Shown here piece after piece: positions 11,839 to 22,090 of a stretch of 64,000 nt of DNA. This stretch comes from Phellopilus nigrolimitatus. Its lineage: Eukaryota > Basidiomycota > Agaricomycetes > Hymenochaetales > Hymenochaetaceae. A model generated the notes under the pieces. That model saw only the letters and a program-made list of their open reading frames with translations. It was not told where the DNA came from and made no database searches. The DNA lies in the NCBI GenBank assembly GCA_021029095.1, contig JAJOHG010000001.1, positions 1,302,001 to 1,366,000 of the forward strand, read 5' to 3'. Position 1 is the first letter of the stretch. Every line of letters begins with the position of its first letter. The translations under genes and the position numbers were made by a program.

Positions 11839-13070
11839 ATGGCGTCCATGCTTCAGTATGTCGCCAACATCCCCCAAGAAACCGTGCGCCGCCTCAAAGC
11901 AATGTCCCCGAAGCTCGTCCCTATTTTCATATGTCTGGGCGCGCTTCCCGTCCTCATGCTTTTCTCCCTCGTCGCGGGTTGGACTGTCTGGAAGAATGTG
12001 CCGAAAGGGTGGTCCGAGCCCGTTTACTTGCAGTATGGGTGTGTGGGTTTCTTATAACCACTCTCAGTCGGTAAGGTTGATTGACTGAACCAAAAGGGAC
12101 GGAGGCTTGCCATATTCCGAGCTTGAAATAGCATCTCTTTCCACTCATCAACCATACGACATCTCTCTTCACCTCACTGTACCAGCTAGAGATGGAAATT
12201 ACGCCCTCGGAAACTTTATGGTCACGCTCACGGCTACCACCTATTGGAACACGACGGTCGTCGACGTCAGGAAGCCTGTATGTCAGCGTACCATCACTAA
12301 ACTAGTCGAGTGAGGAACGTGCTTGCTCACGCAGAGCAGGCCGTCGTTGTTCCCCCAGCACCTAGCTTCGTTCCATTCGTATCTCGCGCCCCTCGCCTGA
12401 TTGGGATGGCCGTGCCGCTCGCATCGTCTGTCGTGACAGGAGCGGCACGCATCAAGGTGCGTGTCGAGATCGGCCGGAAGGACGGTTGGAGAACGCTCGG
12501 GACGGGTGAAGGCCGGGAGCTGAGCGTCTTTGCGGCAACACTTCATGGCGAGGTGCGTCCGCAGGGCCTGCGGTACGTATATATATCAGTTCTTCCGTCT
12601 CCTGGTTTAGGCCTGATTGGCACGCTTTCATATGCAGACGCATCCTAGCGGCCTTCCCGCTGAGTCTGGCGATTGCGGCTACTGTGGCATTTTTCTTGGT
12701 TTCGGCTCTTGTGCTCATCGGATTCCTCCTACCTTCGCTGGTGGAACAAGATTCCGCGAGGGAAGAAGAAGAAACAGGGCCAACAGGTACGTAAATCCTT
12801 GATTCGTCTACCTTACACGAATAATCTTTCTTGAATTACAGTTCCCCCAGAAGAGCCTTCATCATCTCTGGCTCCCGTTCGACGCAGATCATCGGTATGA
12901 TTATGCTATGCAATGTACTTGTGCGAAGTCTGACTATTTTTCCCTCTCTTCAGCGACAAGAAGAGAGCGCCGATGAAGAATCCGAGCCCAATCCGCACAT
13001 ATACCCCACGCCCGAGCCAGATATACGGCGTCGAGCGAGGAGACGCTCGTCATTACTTTTGAAAGATTGA
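11839..13070 (+). CDS. SEI1: Seipin, ER lipid-droplet assembly protein
   Basis: The product starts MASMLQYVANIPQETVRR. The first transmembrane helix is near residues 25-50 (IFICLGALPVLMLFSLVAGW). The conserved lumenal beta-sandwich follows, with YDISLHLTVPARDGNYALGN and FMVTLTATTYWN, then VVPPAPSFVPF and LASSVVTGAARIKVRVEIGR. The second helix is LSLAIAATVAFFLVSALV, and the tail is acidic and arginine-rich, ending RRRSSLLLKD. Seipin forms ER rings that organise lipid-droplet budding. About five introns are placed with the frame kept: the one in QYG begins with GTGTGT, and the one after DVRKP ends AGCAG before AVVVPP. The LTVPxxxxNxxLGNFMV block is diagnostic. Confidence 0.9.
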
Positions 13071-13228
13071 GCAGATATGCTGCGTGTCTCATTTGGTGTA
13101 TCATGAATGTACTGTGCCGAACGACCTTGCGGATTTACACCTCCTAGTAATTACATTTATGTAACACTTTCTAACATTCTAAACACATCTCTGTGGTATG
13201 TCTACAGTTTCGTCATCTATATGATGGA

Positions 13229-14224
13229 TCACTTATGCGCGGCATGCAAGTTCAAAGCGTTGAGAGCGGGTTCCTTGAGGCTACGATGATTGTAGCTAAG
13301 GATAGCGATCTATATCTGAGTTAGCGTCACAGTCAAAGAATAAAATGGTATAATCTTACTCCAGCGGGCTCAACATTGAAATGTGTTCCTAGACGAGAAA
13401 GAAGAATCGATCAGATACTTCTTATGGCTTCAAAAAAAGAGAAACCGAAGCACCGAGGCACAAGGGGAATTGCACCCAACGCGCGATGAAGACTCGGCTG
13501 AAGTGGCCATGTGCGACAATCACGACGTCGCGCTTTCCGACGCCGTCCTCAAGATATTTCCTGTGGATCTCCTGCACTTCCTCGATGACGCTGTCGACCC
13601 GCTTGGTCATTTCATCGGAGCTCTCACCGCCAGGGACATCTTCCAAATGAGAAAGCGCGTGAGATCCAGAGATGCAAGAGAAGCAACAGCACCCACCCTG
13701 TGCGCCAGATATCGAAATATTTGTCCTTTTCCTTGATCTGCGCGGGGGTGAGGCCCTCGTAGTCGCCGTAGTCCCATTCGCGGACTTTCTCTGTGAACTC
13801 GTGGCTGGGCAGCTGTGGCTGCTCGGAGAAGAGGAGCTCGAACGTGCGACGGGCGCGGATGCGTGGGGAGACGAGGGAGTGGCAGATCGTCGTTGGGTCG
13901 AGCAGTTCTGAAGGGGTTGTCTGAGCAAGCAGGAGCGAACGAGTTAGCGCATATACCCACTTCCTTCGCCGACCAGTGCGGGTGCACGGCGCTTGATGAT
14001 GTCTTGGCCATTTTGCGTGAGTGGAATGTCCGACCTTCCTGTCTGGATGGGTAGGAGAAGGTAGTGAGGACCAGGTTTCTCAAATGCAAGCTAGTGGGTA
14101 CTGACATGGCGCCTGCGAAATAATATTCACGATGAGCAGGAGTGCATGACTTTAATGGGAAGAGGACGGACCCGTTGATAGACCACTCTGTTTCTCCGTG
14201 TCTAATGAGCAAGATGCGAGGCAT
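13229..14224 (-). CDS. SHB17: SHB17-type sedoheptulose-1,7-bisphosphatase (histidine phosphatase family)
   Basis: The start is ATG 14224, MPRILLIRHGETEW, with the RHG phospho-histidine motif. RHTGRSDIPLTQNGQ follows, then SPRIRARRTFELLF, EWDYGDYEGLTP and DIWRTG. A second catalytic histidine sits in VIVAHGHFSRVF, with GTHFNVEPAG and IAILSYNHRSLKEP at the end. Members hydrolyse sedoheptulose-1,7-bisphosphate in riboneogenesis; a plain phosphoglycerate mutase is less likely because the protein lacks the mutase insertions. The RH of RHTGRSD is encoded by a 7-nt exon at 14106-14112. The last intron uses an ATAG acceptor just before ATCGCT. It is divergent from VPS18 with 256 bp between the starts. 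Confidence 0.85.
14106..14112 (-). other. 7-nt microexon of the SHB17 gene
   Basis: On the minus strand TTCGCAG is followed by seven coding bases (GCGCCAT) and then GTCAGT. Including them restores the invariant Arg-His ahead of TGRSDIPLT; leaving them out breaks the frame. Confidence 0.75.
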
Positions 14225-14480
14225 TTCTTGGGCGTCGGAGTCGACATGGTTGCACAAACTGGTAGTGAATAAAGATATTCTACAGTATTTTATACGATGA
14301 GGAGCGGCTATAGGCCGGTGAGTGTGTGATCGTCGCGGTCCGATGCGCTCATAGCAGTCCCGTTTAGGAAGGCGTTCCCGTGAATTGTACGCGTGCTCGT
14401 CTTCACGGCACCGACGCGTTAATCTAACTTCAGCCTCGCGCAGCGCACACACATCACGAGCGCAGCACGTCGCCGACATC

Positions 14481-17400
14481 ATGTTCGACGAATGTAAGCT
14501 CGCCTTTTTTCATTCGGTGCCACGTTGACAATGTCTGCTGCAGTTGTCGAGCACGCTGCCGCGCCCTCAGCGAGCCTTTGCGCAAGGGTCATTCAATCTG
14601 CCCAAGCTCGACTACCAGGGCTTCGAGCCGTCCCCTTACGACGACACGGATGAGCGCGAAAACGTCGAGGATCTGGTCAGTCCCGTATGCATATTTTCTA
14701 CTCCTCGACGCATTCCGTGTACTCACTGCTCCCATAGCTCGAGGGCGGCCAGTATCCAAATCTCTCCGCCCCAGCTGGTCCCATATTTGAGCTCGGCAAA
14801 GTTCAGTTTGACCCGCCCGCCCCCCTCGTCTCTCTTGCGGTCTCTTCTGACCTGCTTGTTATGGGCTTGTCCAATAATTTCATTATTATGATCGAGCTCT
14901 CGCACCCCGAGCACGTCGTCAAACTCCCTATCCAACGCAAGCCCAACGAGATGACGCTGTACAAGGTTTTTCTCGATCCGTCCAGTCGGCACCTCATCGT
15001 CACGTCGACGCAGGGCGAGAACTGGTACCTCTTCCGTGGCTGGAAGAAGTTCAAACAGCTCAAGAACTTCAAGATGGTCATCGAGAGCATTGCCTGGAAC
15101 AAGGCGGGGCTTCTTTCTTCGTCCAACTCGACGTCGTCCAAAGAGTTCCTCGTCGGCGCGAGGAACGGGACCGTACATGAGGCGCTTTTGGATGCGGAAG
15201 AGGACTTCTTCAAGTCCCAAGAGCGCTATGTGTCTCCCGTGTTCTCACTGCCGGAACGACCGCCTATCACTGGCATTCACTTCCAGCTGCTCCCTCCTCT
15301 GGACCCTAAGCAGGCTGTGGTGGTAATAACCACTCCTTCGCGGATCTATCAACTCGCAGGCAGTATGGACAAACGCTCGGAAGACGGCAACCGTCTATTC
15401 GCGTCATTGTTTGCCAAGTACCGTGATACGGCGCCGAGTAAGTAACTATGCGATTTTCAGCGTTATTCGACGGTCGTAATATTCAGAAAAAAGGGATAAT
15501 GGAACTTCCTGGGAATACTTTACACTCTGAACTCCATTTCTTCACATCAAGTGCCGACCAGGCGCAGTCGCTGCCAAAAGCAATGGCCTGGATGACAGGT
15601 CAGTTGCACCTTTCTCCTCGTCGAAAAGAAACCCCCGGCACTGAAAGCTGATAAAGCTCAGGGAATCTATCATGGCACGATGAACTTGACATCGAATTCC
15701 GATGATTTCATCGACTCCGCACAGCTCCTCCCGTACCCTGCCTTTGATTCTTCATCAAGCAGTCTAAGGAACGGGACAACGACCACGCAAGATCCGTTGT
15801 CGATATGTCTCACCGAATTCCATTTTGTCCTTTTATACAAGGATCGTGTAGTAGGTGTCAGCAATCTGAACGACGCGCTTGTGTATGAAGAGGCACTCCC
15901 ATTGGTATGTTTCGTTGGTTTCTAAAGTAATGTGATCTAATCGAGCAGAGCAGAAACCCAATGAAGTGGTCCGAGGATTGACCGCAGATCCTGTGCGGAA
16001 GACCTATTGGGTATACACGGACTCGTCGCTATTCGAGCTCGGTGTTGCGAATGAAGCTCGTGACGTATGGCAAGTATACCTTGACAAGGGCATGTTTGAC
16101 GTTGCGCTGAGATACGCAAAGGTAATGTTGGTATATATTCTTCCAGGCATACGTCTGCCTAATGGTGTTCATCAGACAGCATCTCAGCGTGACCAAGTGC
16201 TTATCGCCCAGGCAGACCGATTCTTCAAAGATGGTCAGTACATCCATTCGGCACAATCATATGCACAATGTTCTGCCAGCTTTGAGGAGGTAACACTCAA
16301 CTTCATCGATGCCGGTCGAGCGCGAGGCTTTGCGATATTATTTGGTAGCAAGACTGGAACGGACGAGAAAATCTGTCCGTTTTTTCACCTCTTGCATGAA
16401 GAGGAGCATATCTGATCTATTGGTGAATAGGATCTTACACAGCGGATGATGCTTGCGACGTGGCTCGTCGAGATTTACCTGGCTAGGTGCAATGAACTCG
16501 AGGATATTGCTGCCTCAGAATCAGTCTCGCACGACGTGGAGGATCTGAGGACCGAGCGGACGCTTCTCGAAGATGAGCTTAGGCAATTCTTCCAGACGTA
16601 CAAGGACAATTTAGATACGAAGGCAGTCTATGAACTCATTCAGAGCCATGGGCGGACGGATATCTACCTACACTTCGCGATGTTGGTGGGGGACTTGGAC
16701 CGCGTGGCTGAACACTGGATTCTCGAAGAGGAATGGATAAAGGCCATTGACGTCCTCAGCCGCCAGGCAGGCCACGAGCTCTACTACCGCTTTGCGCCTG
16801 TACTCATGCGGCAAGCTCCGAAAGAGACGGTCGAGTCTTGGCTGCGCCAGCCCGCCCTCGATCCGCTGCGGCTCGTCCCTGCGCTGCTCCGCACCCAATC
16901 GCTCTCGCCTTCTTTGCCGCGCGACCCACTGCAGCCGAACTACGCCATCCGCTACCTCAACCACGTCGTGTTCTCGCAGGGACACACCGCACCGACGATC
17001 CACAACCTGCTCGTCACGTTCCACGTCTCATGTTCCGCGCCTGCTGGCGCGGATGAGGAGGGCCCCCTCTTGCGGTTCCTCTCCACGGCGCCATCGGATC
17101 CGCTCACGGGGAAGCCATATTATGACCTCGACTATGCACTGCGTCTGTGCATACGGGCGGGCAAGACGCGTGCATGCGTGCAGATATACTCGAAGATGGG
17201 GCTGTGGGAAAACAGCGTTGATCTGGCGCTGGAGAAGGGAGACCTTGAACTCGCGAAGATCAATGCAGACATGCCGGAGGATGATCGACAGCTTAGGAAG
17301 AAGCTTTGGCTGAAAATTGCCAAGTATGTTGTCCAAGATAAGAAAGATATCAAGAGGTATGTTGTTTGAGTTATTCGTGTTCAAACCATACTAATCTACG

Positions 17401-18311
17401 AGGATTTTTAGCGCTATGGCATTCTTAGACAGCACAGATATTCTGAAGATTGAAGACATATTGCCCTTCTTCCCTGATTTCGTCGTTATAGACGACTTCA
17501 AGGAAGAGATCTGTACAGCGTTGGAGGGATACTCGGCGCACATCGACTCGCTCAAGGCAGAAATGGACGATACGACGAAGAATGCTGAAGCCATAAAGGC
17601 AGATATCAAAGCCCTTCGCAACCGATTTGTCGTTATTGACGCCGGCGACCGATGCACCGAATGCCACTTTCCCCTACTGGCACGACAATTTTATGTGTTT
17701 CCTTGTCAGCATACTTTCCATGTTGATTGTCTCATTGGCCTGGTAAGCACGGATGACTTTCCACGATATCATATGAATTCTGACACACTTCTTTTTTTTT
17801 TCAGGCTAAAGAGTATCTTTCGGCGGCATCGCTTCGAAGGATAATCGCATTGCAGAACGATTTGTTAAAAACTGCCCAACAACTGCCACAGGACCGGCTT
17901 TCCATTACTAATCCTATGCCTGGGCTACCTGCAAGTCCGGCTCCCCGTAATACAGGTCAACGTGCACTGCTATCCGCCAACTTCGCTGCACCAGTGCAGA
18001 ACAGTGCGCGGGCTGCAAACTCGCTAGGGAGAAATATCCTTTCGGCAGGGGATAAGCTACGAGATTTGATTATTCCCGAGTCGCTGGCATCGGTCGTATC
18101 TGCGGGAATGTGGTCAACAGGGCTGGACCGAGTGATATGGAGTACGGGTGATAAGGGAGAAAAGGACGATGTGACGCGAAAAGTGGAGAAGGCGCGTGAG
18201 GAGCTGGATGAGCTATTGGCCGGCTCGTGTCCATTGTGCGAGAATGTGGTAGCGGGACTGGACAGGCCATTCCTGAAGGAGGGCGAGAACGATGATTCCT
18301 GGCAGATCTGA
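14481..18311 (+). CDS. VPS18: VPS18, core HOPS/CORVET subunit with C-terminal RING
   Basis: This vacuolar protein sorting subunit tethers late endosomes and vacuoles. The N-terminal Pep3/Vps18 beta-propeller is clear (GPIFELGKVQFDPPAP, MGLSNNFIIMIELSHP, LPGNTLHSELHFFTSS, KPNEVVRGLTADP). The alpha-solenoid includes HFAMLVGDLDRVAEHW, LEEEWIKAIDVL and DYALRLCIRAGKTRACVQIY. The C-terminal zinc-binding RING has CTECHFPLL and FPCQHTFHVDC, and the protein ends NDDSWQI. There are about ten short introns; the one after the TAPR codons uses an AAAAAG acceptor. Exon 1 is MFDE (14481-14493). Exon 2 opens in the FVEHAAAP frame and then must shift to QRAFAQGSFNLPKLD; one surplus C in the CCC at 14564-14566 would explain this. 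An alternative acceptor at TTTGCGCAAG would avoid the shift but lose FVEHAA. Confidence 0.92.
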
Positions 18312-18387
18312 TATTTTGTTGTGTTCTTGCTGTCGATTTTCATTGTATAACATATTCACGCGGATAATGATGCAGGTTGGGCGTGCT

Positions 18388-18878
18388 TTATTGATTGAGC
18401 TTCTTCGATCGCCCTTCCTTACGCCGTAGACGAGCTGCTTTCCTGGCGCCCATCTGTATATAAGTTTTGAGAAAGGAAATGAGAAGGCAGAAGTAGGAGA
18501 GAATGTACCTTTGCCTTGTCTTCCTCCAATCTTTGGCGGTCCTCTGCCGCCTTTTTCCTCTCGAGCGTGACCTCCCTGCGCCGCTTGAACTCAGCCTGCT
18601 TCTCCTCCTTTAGCTCTGCCTCGAGTTTTTTCATAGATGCCTCCCTCTGGGTCTTCTCCATTCTATCCTGCCATCGCTTGGTTTTCACGCCTTCGGGAAG
18701 ATGGGTCCGTCTGATACGCGAGTCAATTTGCTTCTTTAAAAAAAAGACAAGTAACAGCTCGACCGACCTCGACGCCAATTTCTGCACCTTCCAGGGTTTT
18801 CCGGACTGTCTGCCAGCTGCATGAGGGGGCCAATTCAAGCGAGTGGGGTGTGTCCATCGCAGTGCTCGTCACCGACAT
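18388..18878 (-). CDS. CGR1: CGR1, nucleolar rRNA-processing coiled-coil protein
   Basis: This small basic protein is needed for 60S/5.8S rRNA processing. The conserved region reads SGKPWKVQKLAS, then after a 54-nt intron RTHLPEGVKTKRWQDRMEKT. A long charged coiled coil follows (ELKEEKQAEFKRRREVTLER). After another intron comes the last exon MGARKAARLRRKEGRSKK and the stop at 18388. The start at 18878 (MSVTSTAMDTPHS) lies in GCCGCCATG context; an in-frame ATG at 18926 exists upstream. Between the start and SGKPWK the frame changes, which one surplus base in the G5 run 18825-18829 would explain. The family match over the C-terminal two thirds is strong. It is divergent from the serine-rich gene, with 168 bp between starts. 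Confidence 0.85.
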
Positions 18879-19046
18879 GGCGGCGGGTGAGAGGGTCTGT
18901 CGGATGCTTACGTGTCTGCTGATCATTTGAGACTAAGCCAATTCTGTCGATTGGACCTAAAAAGTGTGCCGATTTTCGTTAGCTTCGCGGGTGAGGCGTG
19001 AGCTATCCTGGTCCAGCTCAGCTCCCCATCTCTAACGCTCGCCGCC

Positions 19047-21702
19047 ATGTCCCGCGGCGACAACCACCACGTCCGCGCCCTCCTCGACCAGCGCGCTCAG
19101 CGTGCTGACATACCCCAGCCACACACTCGCTTTTCTACCTTCTCAGATCGCTCAGACTCTCCTTCATTGTACAGCCACTTCGACACAACCTATCGCAACA
19201 CCCCCACCACCCCCGCACCCCGCTTCTCCCACTTTAATGACAGCGACGCCTATGATGACCATCACGCCGCATACCCCCCGCAGTCCCACGCAGAGCGCCT
19301 TGTGGACCCACATGCCTCCACTCTCGATCTCTCCGAGGTCAACTATATAGAATCCGCCTCGCGTATCGCTGACCTTGAGGACGATGAGTCCAACCTGAAT
19401 CCCGCAGACGACGAAGATCCGGAGATGCGCATGAGCATGCTGGGTCCCAAAATGCGTGTGCACAGCCGTGCGCCATGGGAAGAGGACGATGGGAGCCCCT
19501 CCGATTCTGACAGTGGCAACGACAATCTATCCGTTTTTGGTGGCAAGAAGCCTAGCCGTGCGGTCATGCGTGGGCTTGGATTTCGCTCCAAGTCGCCTGC
19601 GCCGCGGCCTAGTTTCGATTCGAGCACCACCTCCAAAGGCAGAAGCTCGTTTGAGACGGTGTCCGGTGTAGCACCGAGCAACAATTCACGGAACATACTC
19701 CAGTCAGTGTTCTTGTTAACGCAGCATCATAAGGATTTTTTTAGAGCTAACAATTGCATCTTTCTGTGTCTATCTTTTTTTCAGTCCTCTTACCCAGGCT
19801 TCTATGTCCTCAAGTTCGCTTGCTTTAGGATCATCACCTTCGAGTCGGCTTCCTCTTAAGCCATCTGTTTCACGCCTTGCTGTGGGTCGCGACCGTTCAT
19901 TATCTGCAGCATCAGGTGCCTCCGATAAAGACGCTGTCCTTCCTGCTCTACCTAGCCCCCGTTCCGCAATTTCCTCTGAACATGCCTCTGGTCGGCAGTC
20001 CCCGTTACCTCACGATCGGAATTCTGTTAGTCCTCAACGCTCAGAATTCTCGTGCGCTTCTGCGAGAACTCGTCCAGTTTCTCCGAATACTACAGAAAAC
20101 GGCGTCTTTATCCATCCGTATGCGAACCCAGCATTGTTATCCACGTATAACCGCGGTTCTGTTGTGGATCCTTTTAAGAAGGACGGGCCACTGACTAGCG
20201 AGGTACCGATGCCGAGGAATGATTCGGTAGCGACTCTTGCAGCCTCGGAAGGAACAGTCATGCATACGCATTCATCTTCTGTGGCTTCTGTTTCTGTTAC
20301 ATCAACTTCCGGACTAGACTCCACTACTCCTCCCACGTCCGCATTCTCGCTCGTGTCTGCTGTCTCGCAGCCCGAATTATCGAAGGCGGTCGGACTTGAA
20401 GGCGATTTGGAAACAGCAAGACAAAAACGATCCAGGAGAGAGACCAAACTCGGTCCCATCAGTGCACCCGCCATGGTCGCAAACAACGATATTGCAGCCA
20501 CCACTTCTTACACATTGATTAGCCTCGAGCAAGCTCAAGCTCGAGTGCGGAGTGCGACTACCGCTGGCGTCGTGCCTTTCCCTGTTCGAGATGGAACCGA
20601 GGATGGGAATAAGAGCAAGGAATCTGCCTCGAGAGTGAGGTCAAGGACTAACAGCGCGACAGGCAAAGTAAGGCCCATCATTACTCATATACCTGTCGAT
20701 GACCCCCGAGTGCGCGGAGGTGATATCGCCACCCCACTTTCGGCCACCAGTAGCAAGCAGCCGAGTCCCTCTGGTCCACCAACAGGAAGGGTGATTCGAC
20801 CGAAGAGGAGTGGATTCATGAAGCTTTTCAATGGAAGAGAGAAGGACAAGGGACATGCGGATGTTCAACTACCTCCTGTTCCACCCATCGTAGACTCGGG
20901 CATGGCGGCCTCTCGTTCTACCGAACAATCGCAGCCCCTATCCACGCCTCGGCCATTGAAGGTCTCAACGCATCGGGTCCCCGTTCCTACTCTCAATCCA
21001 ACCCCGCCAAACCATGGCGAAGGCAAAGATGACGCTCGGTCGAAGAAGTCTGGACCGTCTCTGTCAATCAAGATCCATTCCCCACCCACCTCGCATGCCC
21101 CCACTCAAGAACATGTAACCCGAAGGTCGGATTCTCCAAAGTCATCGCTTAATCCGTTATCCCCCAGGATGGCAACGAGCGCGCCTGCTGGTACAACGCA
21201 ATTTGCAGCTCTCAAACTGCGCCCTGTTTCTACGTTCTTTTCTAGCAACTTCGCAGGCCATCTTCTCAGCGAGGAGCCTTCCCCAGAAAGTCCTAGAAAT
21301 ATGGATACTTTATCTCTCATCTCGCCTACAACTATTGCTTCAAGCGACTTGATCCCCTCGCCCATCAATGCCGGCTTCAACATCCCGAACACAGTCGACT
21401 ACACTGCCGACCGTTGTAGCGACGGACGGTCATCTGACGAAGACCAGTCGGTTATTATCGCAGCGTTGAAAGAACAGATTCGCACGTCCCGCAAAGCATG
21501 GCAACGACAAATATGGGAGCTTGAAGGGCAGGTTCGCGACCTCAAAGCCGAGATCGACGAAATGAAGGCCGGCGAGGAGTGCGAAGTATGTGGCAGAGGG
21601 AATGGAGGGTCAGAGAAAAAGGATACCAGCGGAGGCGTCATCCATCGACCTAGGGCTAAGACGGGTTGTGGTGCCAGATTTGCTAGCGGCAACGAGGGTT
21701 GA
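19047..21702 (+). CDS. Serine/proline-rich protein with C-terminal coiled coil, unknown
   Basis: Two exons: 19047 to about 19700 (MSRGDNHHVRALLDQRAQRA) and, after an intron of about 84 nt ending TTTTTTTCAG, a long exon to the stop at 21702. Most of the protein (about 850 residues) is low-complexity Ser/Pro/Thr/Arg, as expected of a disordered, phosphorylated scaffold. Islands that look constrained are MRGLGFRSKSPAP, RPKRSGFMKLFNGREKDKG and the C-terminal helix QIRTSRKAWQRQIWELEGQ with LKAEIDEMKAGEE, followed by a CEVCG pair. I do not recognise a named family; signalling or polarity scaffolds have this shape, but that is inference. The ATG at 19047 is in strong context (GCCGCCATGTCC). Confidence 0.75.
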
Positions 21703-22090
21703 AGCAAGCCTGCTCATTCATTCCACGTGTTATCTTGCATCTTTTTATTTCGTTCTTGGGTGTTTCTTCCATACGGCGGGGGACTATTCTTTTATTTTTT
21801 ACATTTATAATTCTACTATCCCCTTGTCTTTTCGACCACAAATACTTGTCGCCAACACCACTACTACATAGAGCCTTTCACATTCCGTAATATCTTTGTA
21901 TTGGATTGTATATTTTGACACACTATCTTGTCCTATCCCTTCCTTTTGTTGCTCATTTTGAATAGTCTCTTATACCTGTCGTTTTGTATGGCGTCGAACA
22001 TCGATCATTTCTAGTGCTGCGACGGGCTTGCGTGCGATTTTGATGGTTAGTCCGAAAAGATAAATTGAAAGGAGACGTTGAACTACGTAG
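21703..22090. other. Convergent intergenic region, 3' UTRs
   Basis: AT-rich 388 bp between the stop of the serine-rich gene (plus) and the stop of SEC39 (minus). I see only T-rich 3'-UTR-like sequence, no ORF worth calling and no RNA gene. Confidence 0.6.

Noticed and set aside
13229..14224. Phosphoglycerate mutase as the call for the histidine phosphatase
   Set aside because: The RHTGRSDIPLT and EWDYGDYEGLTP motifs and the length fit the SHB17 branch better than glycolytic mutases.
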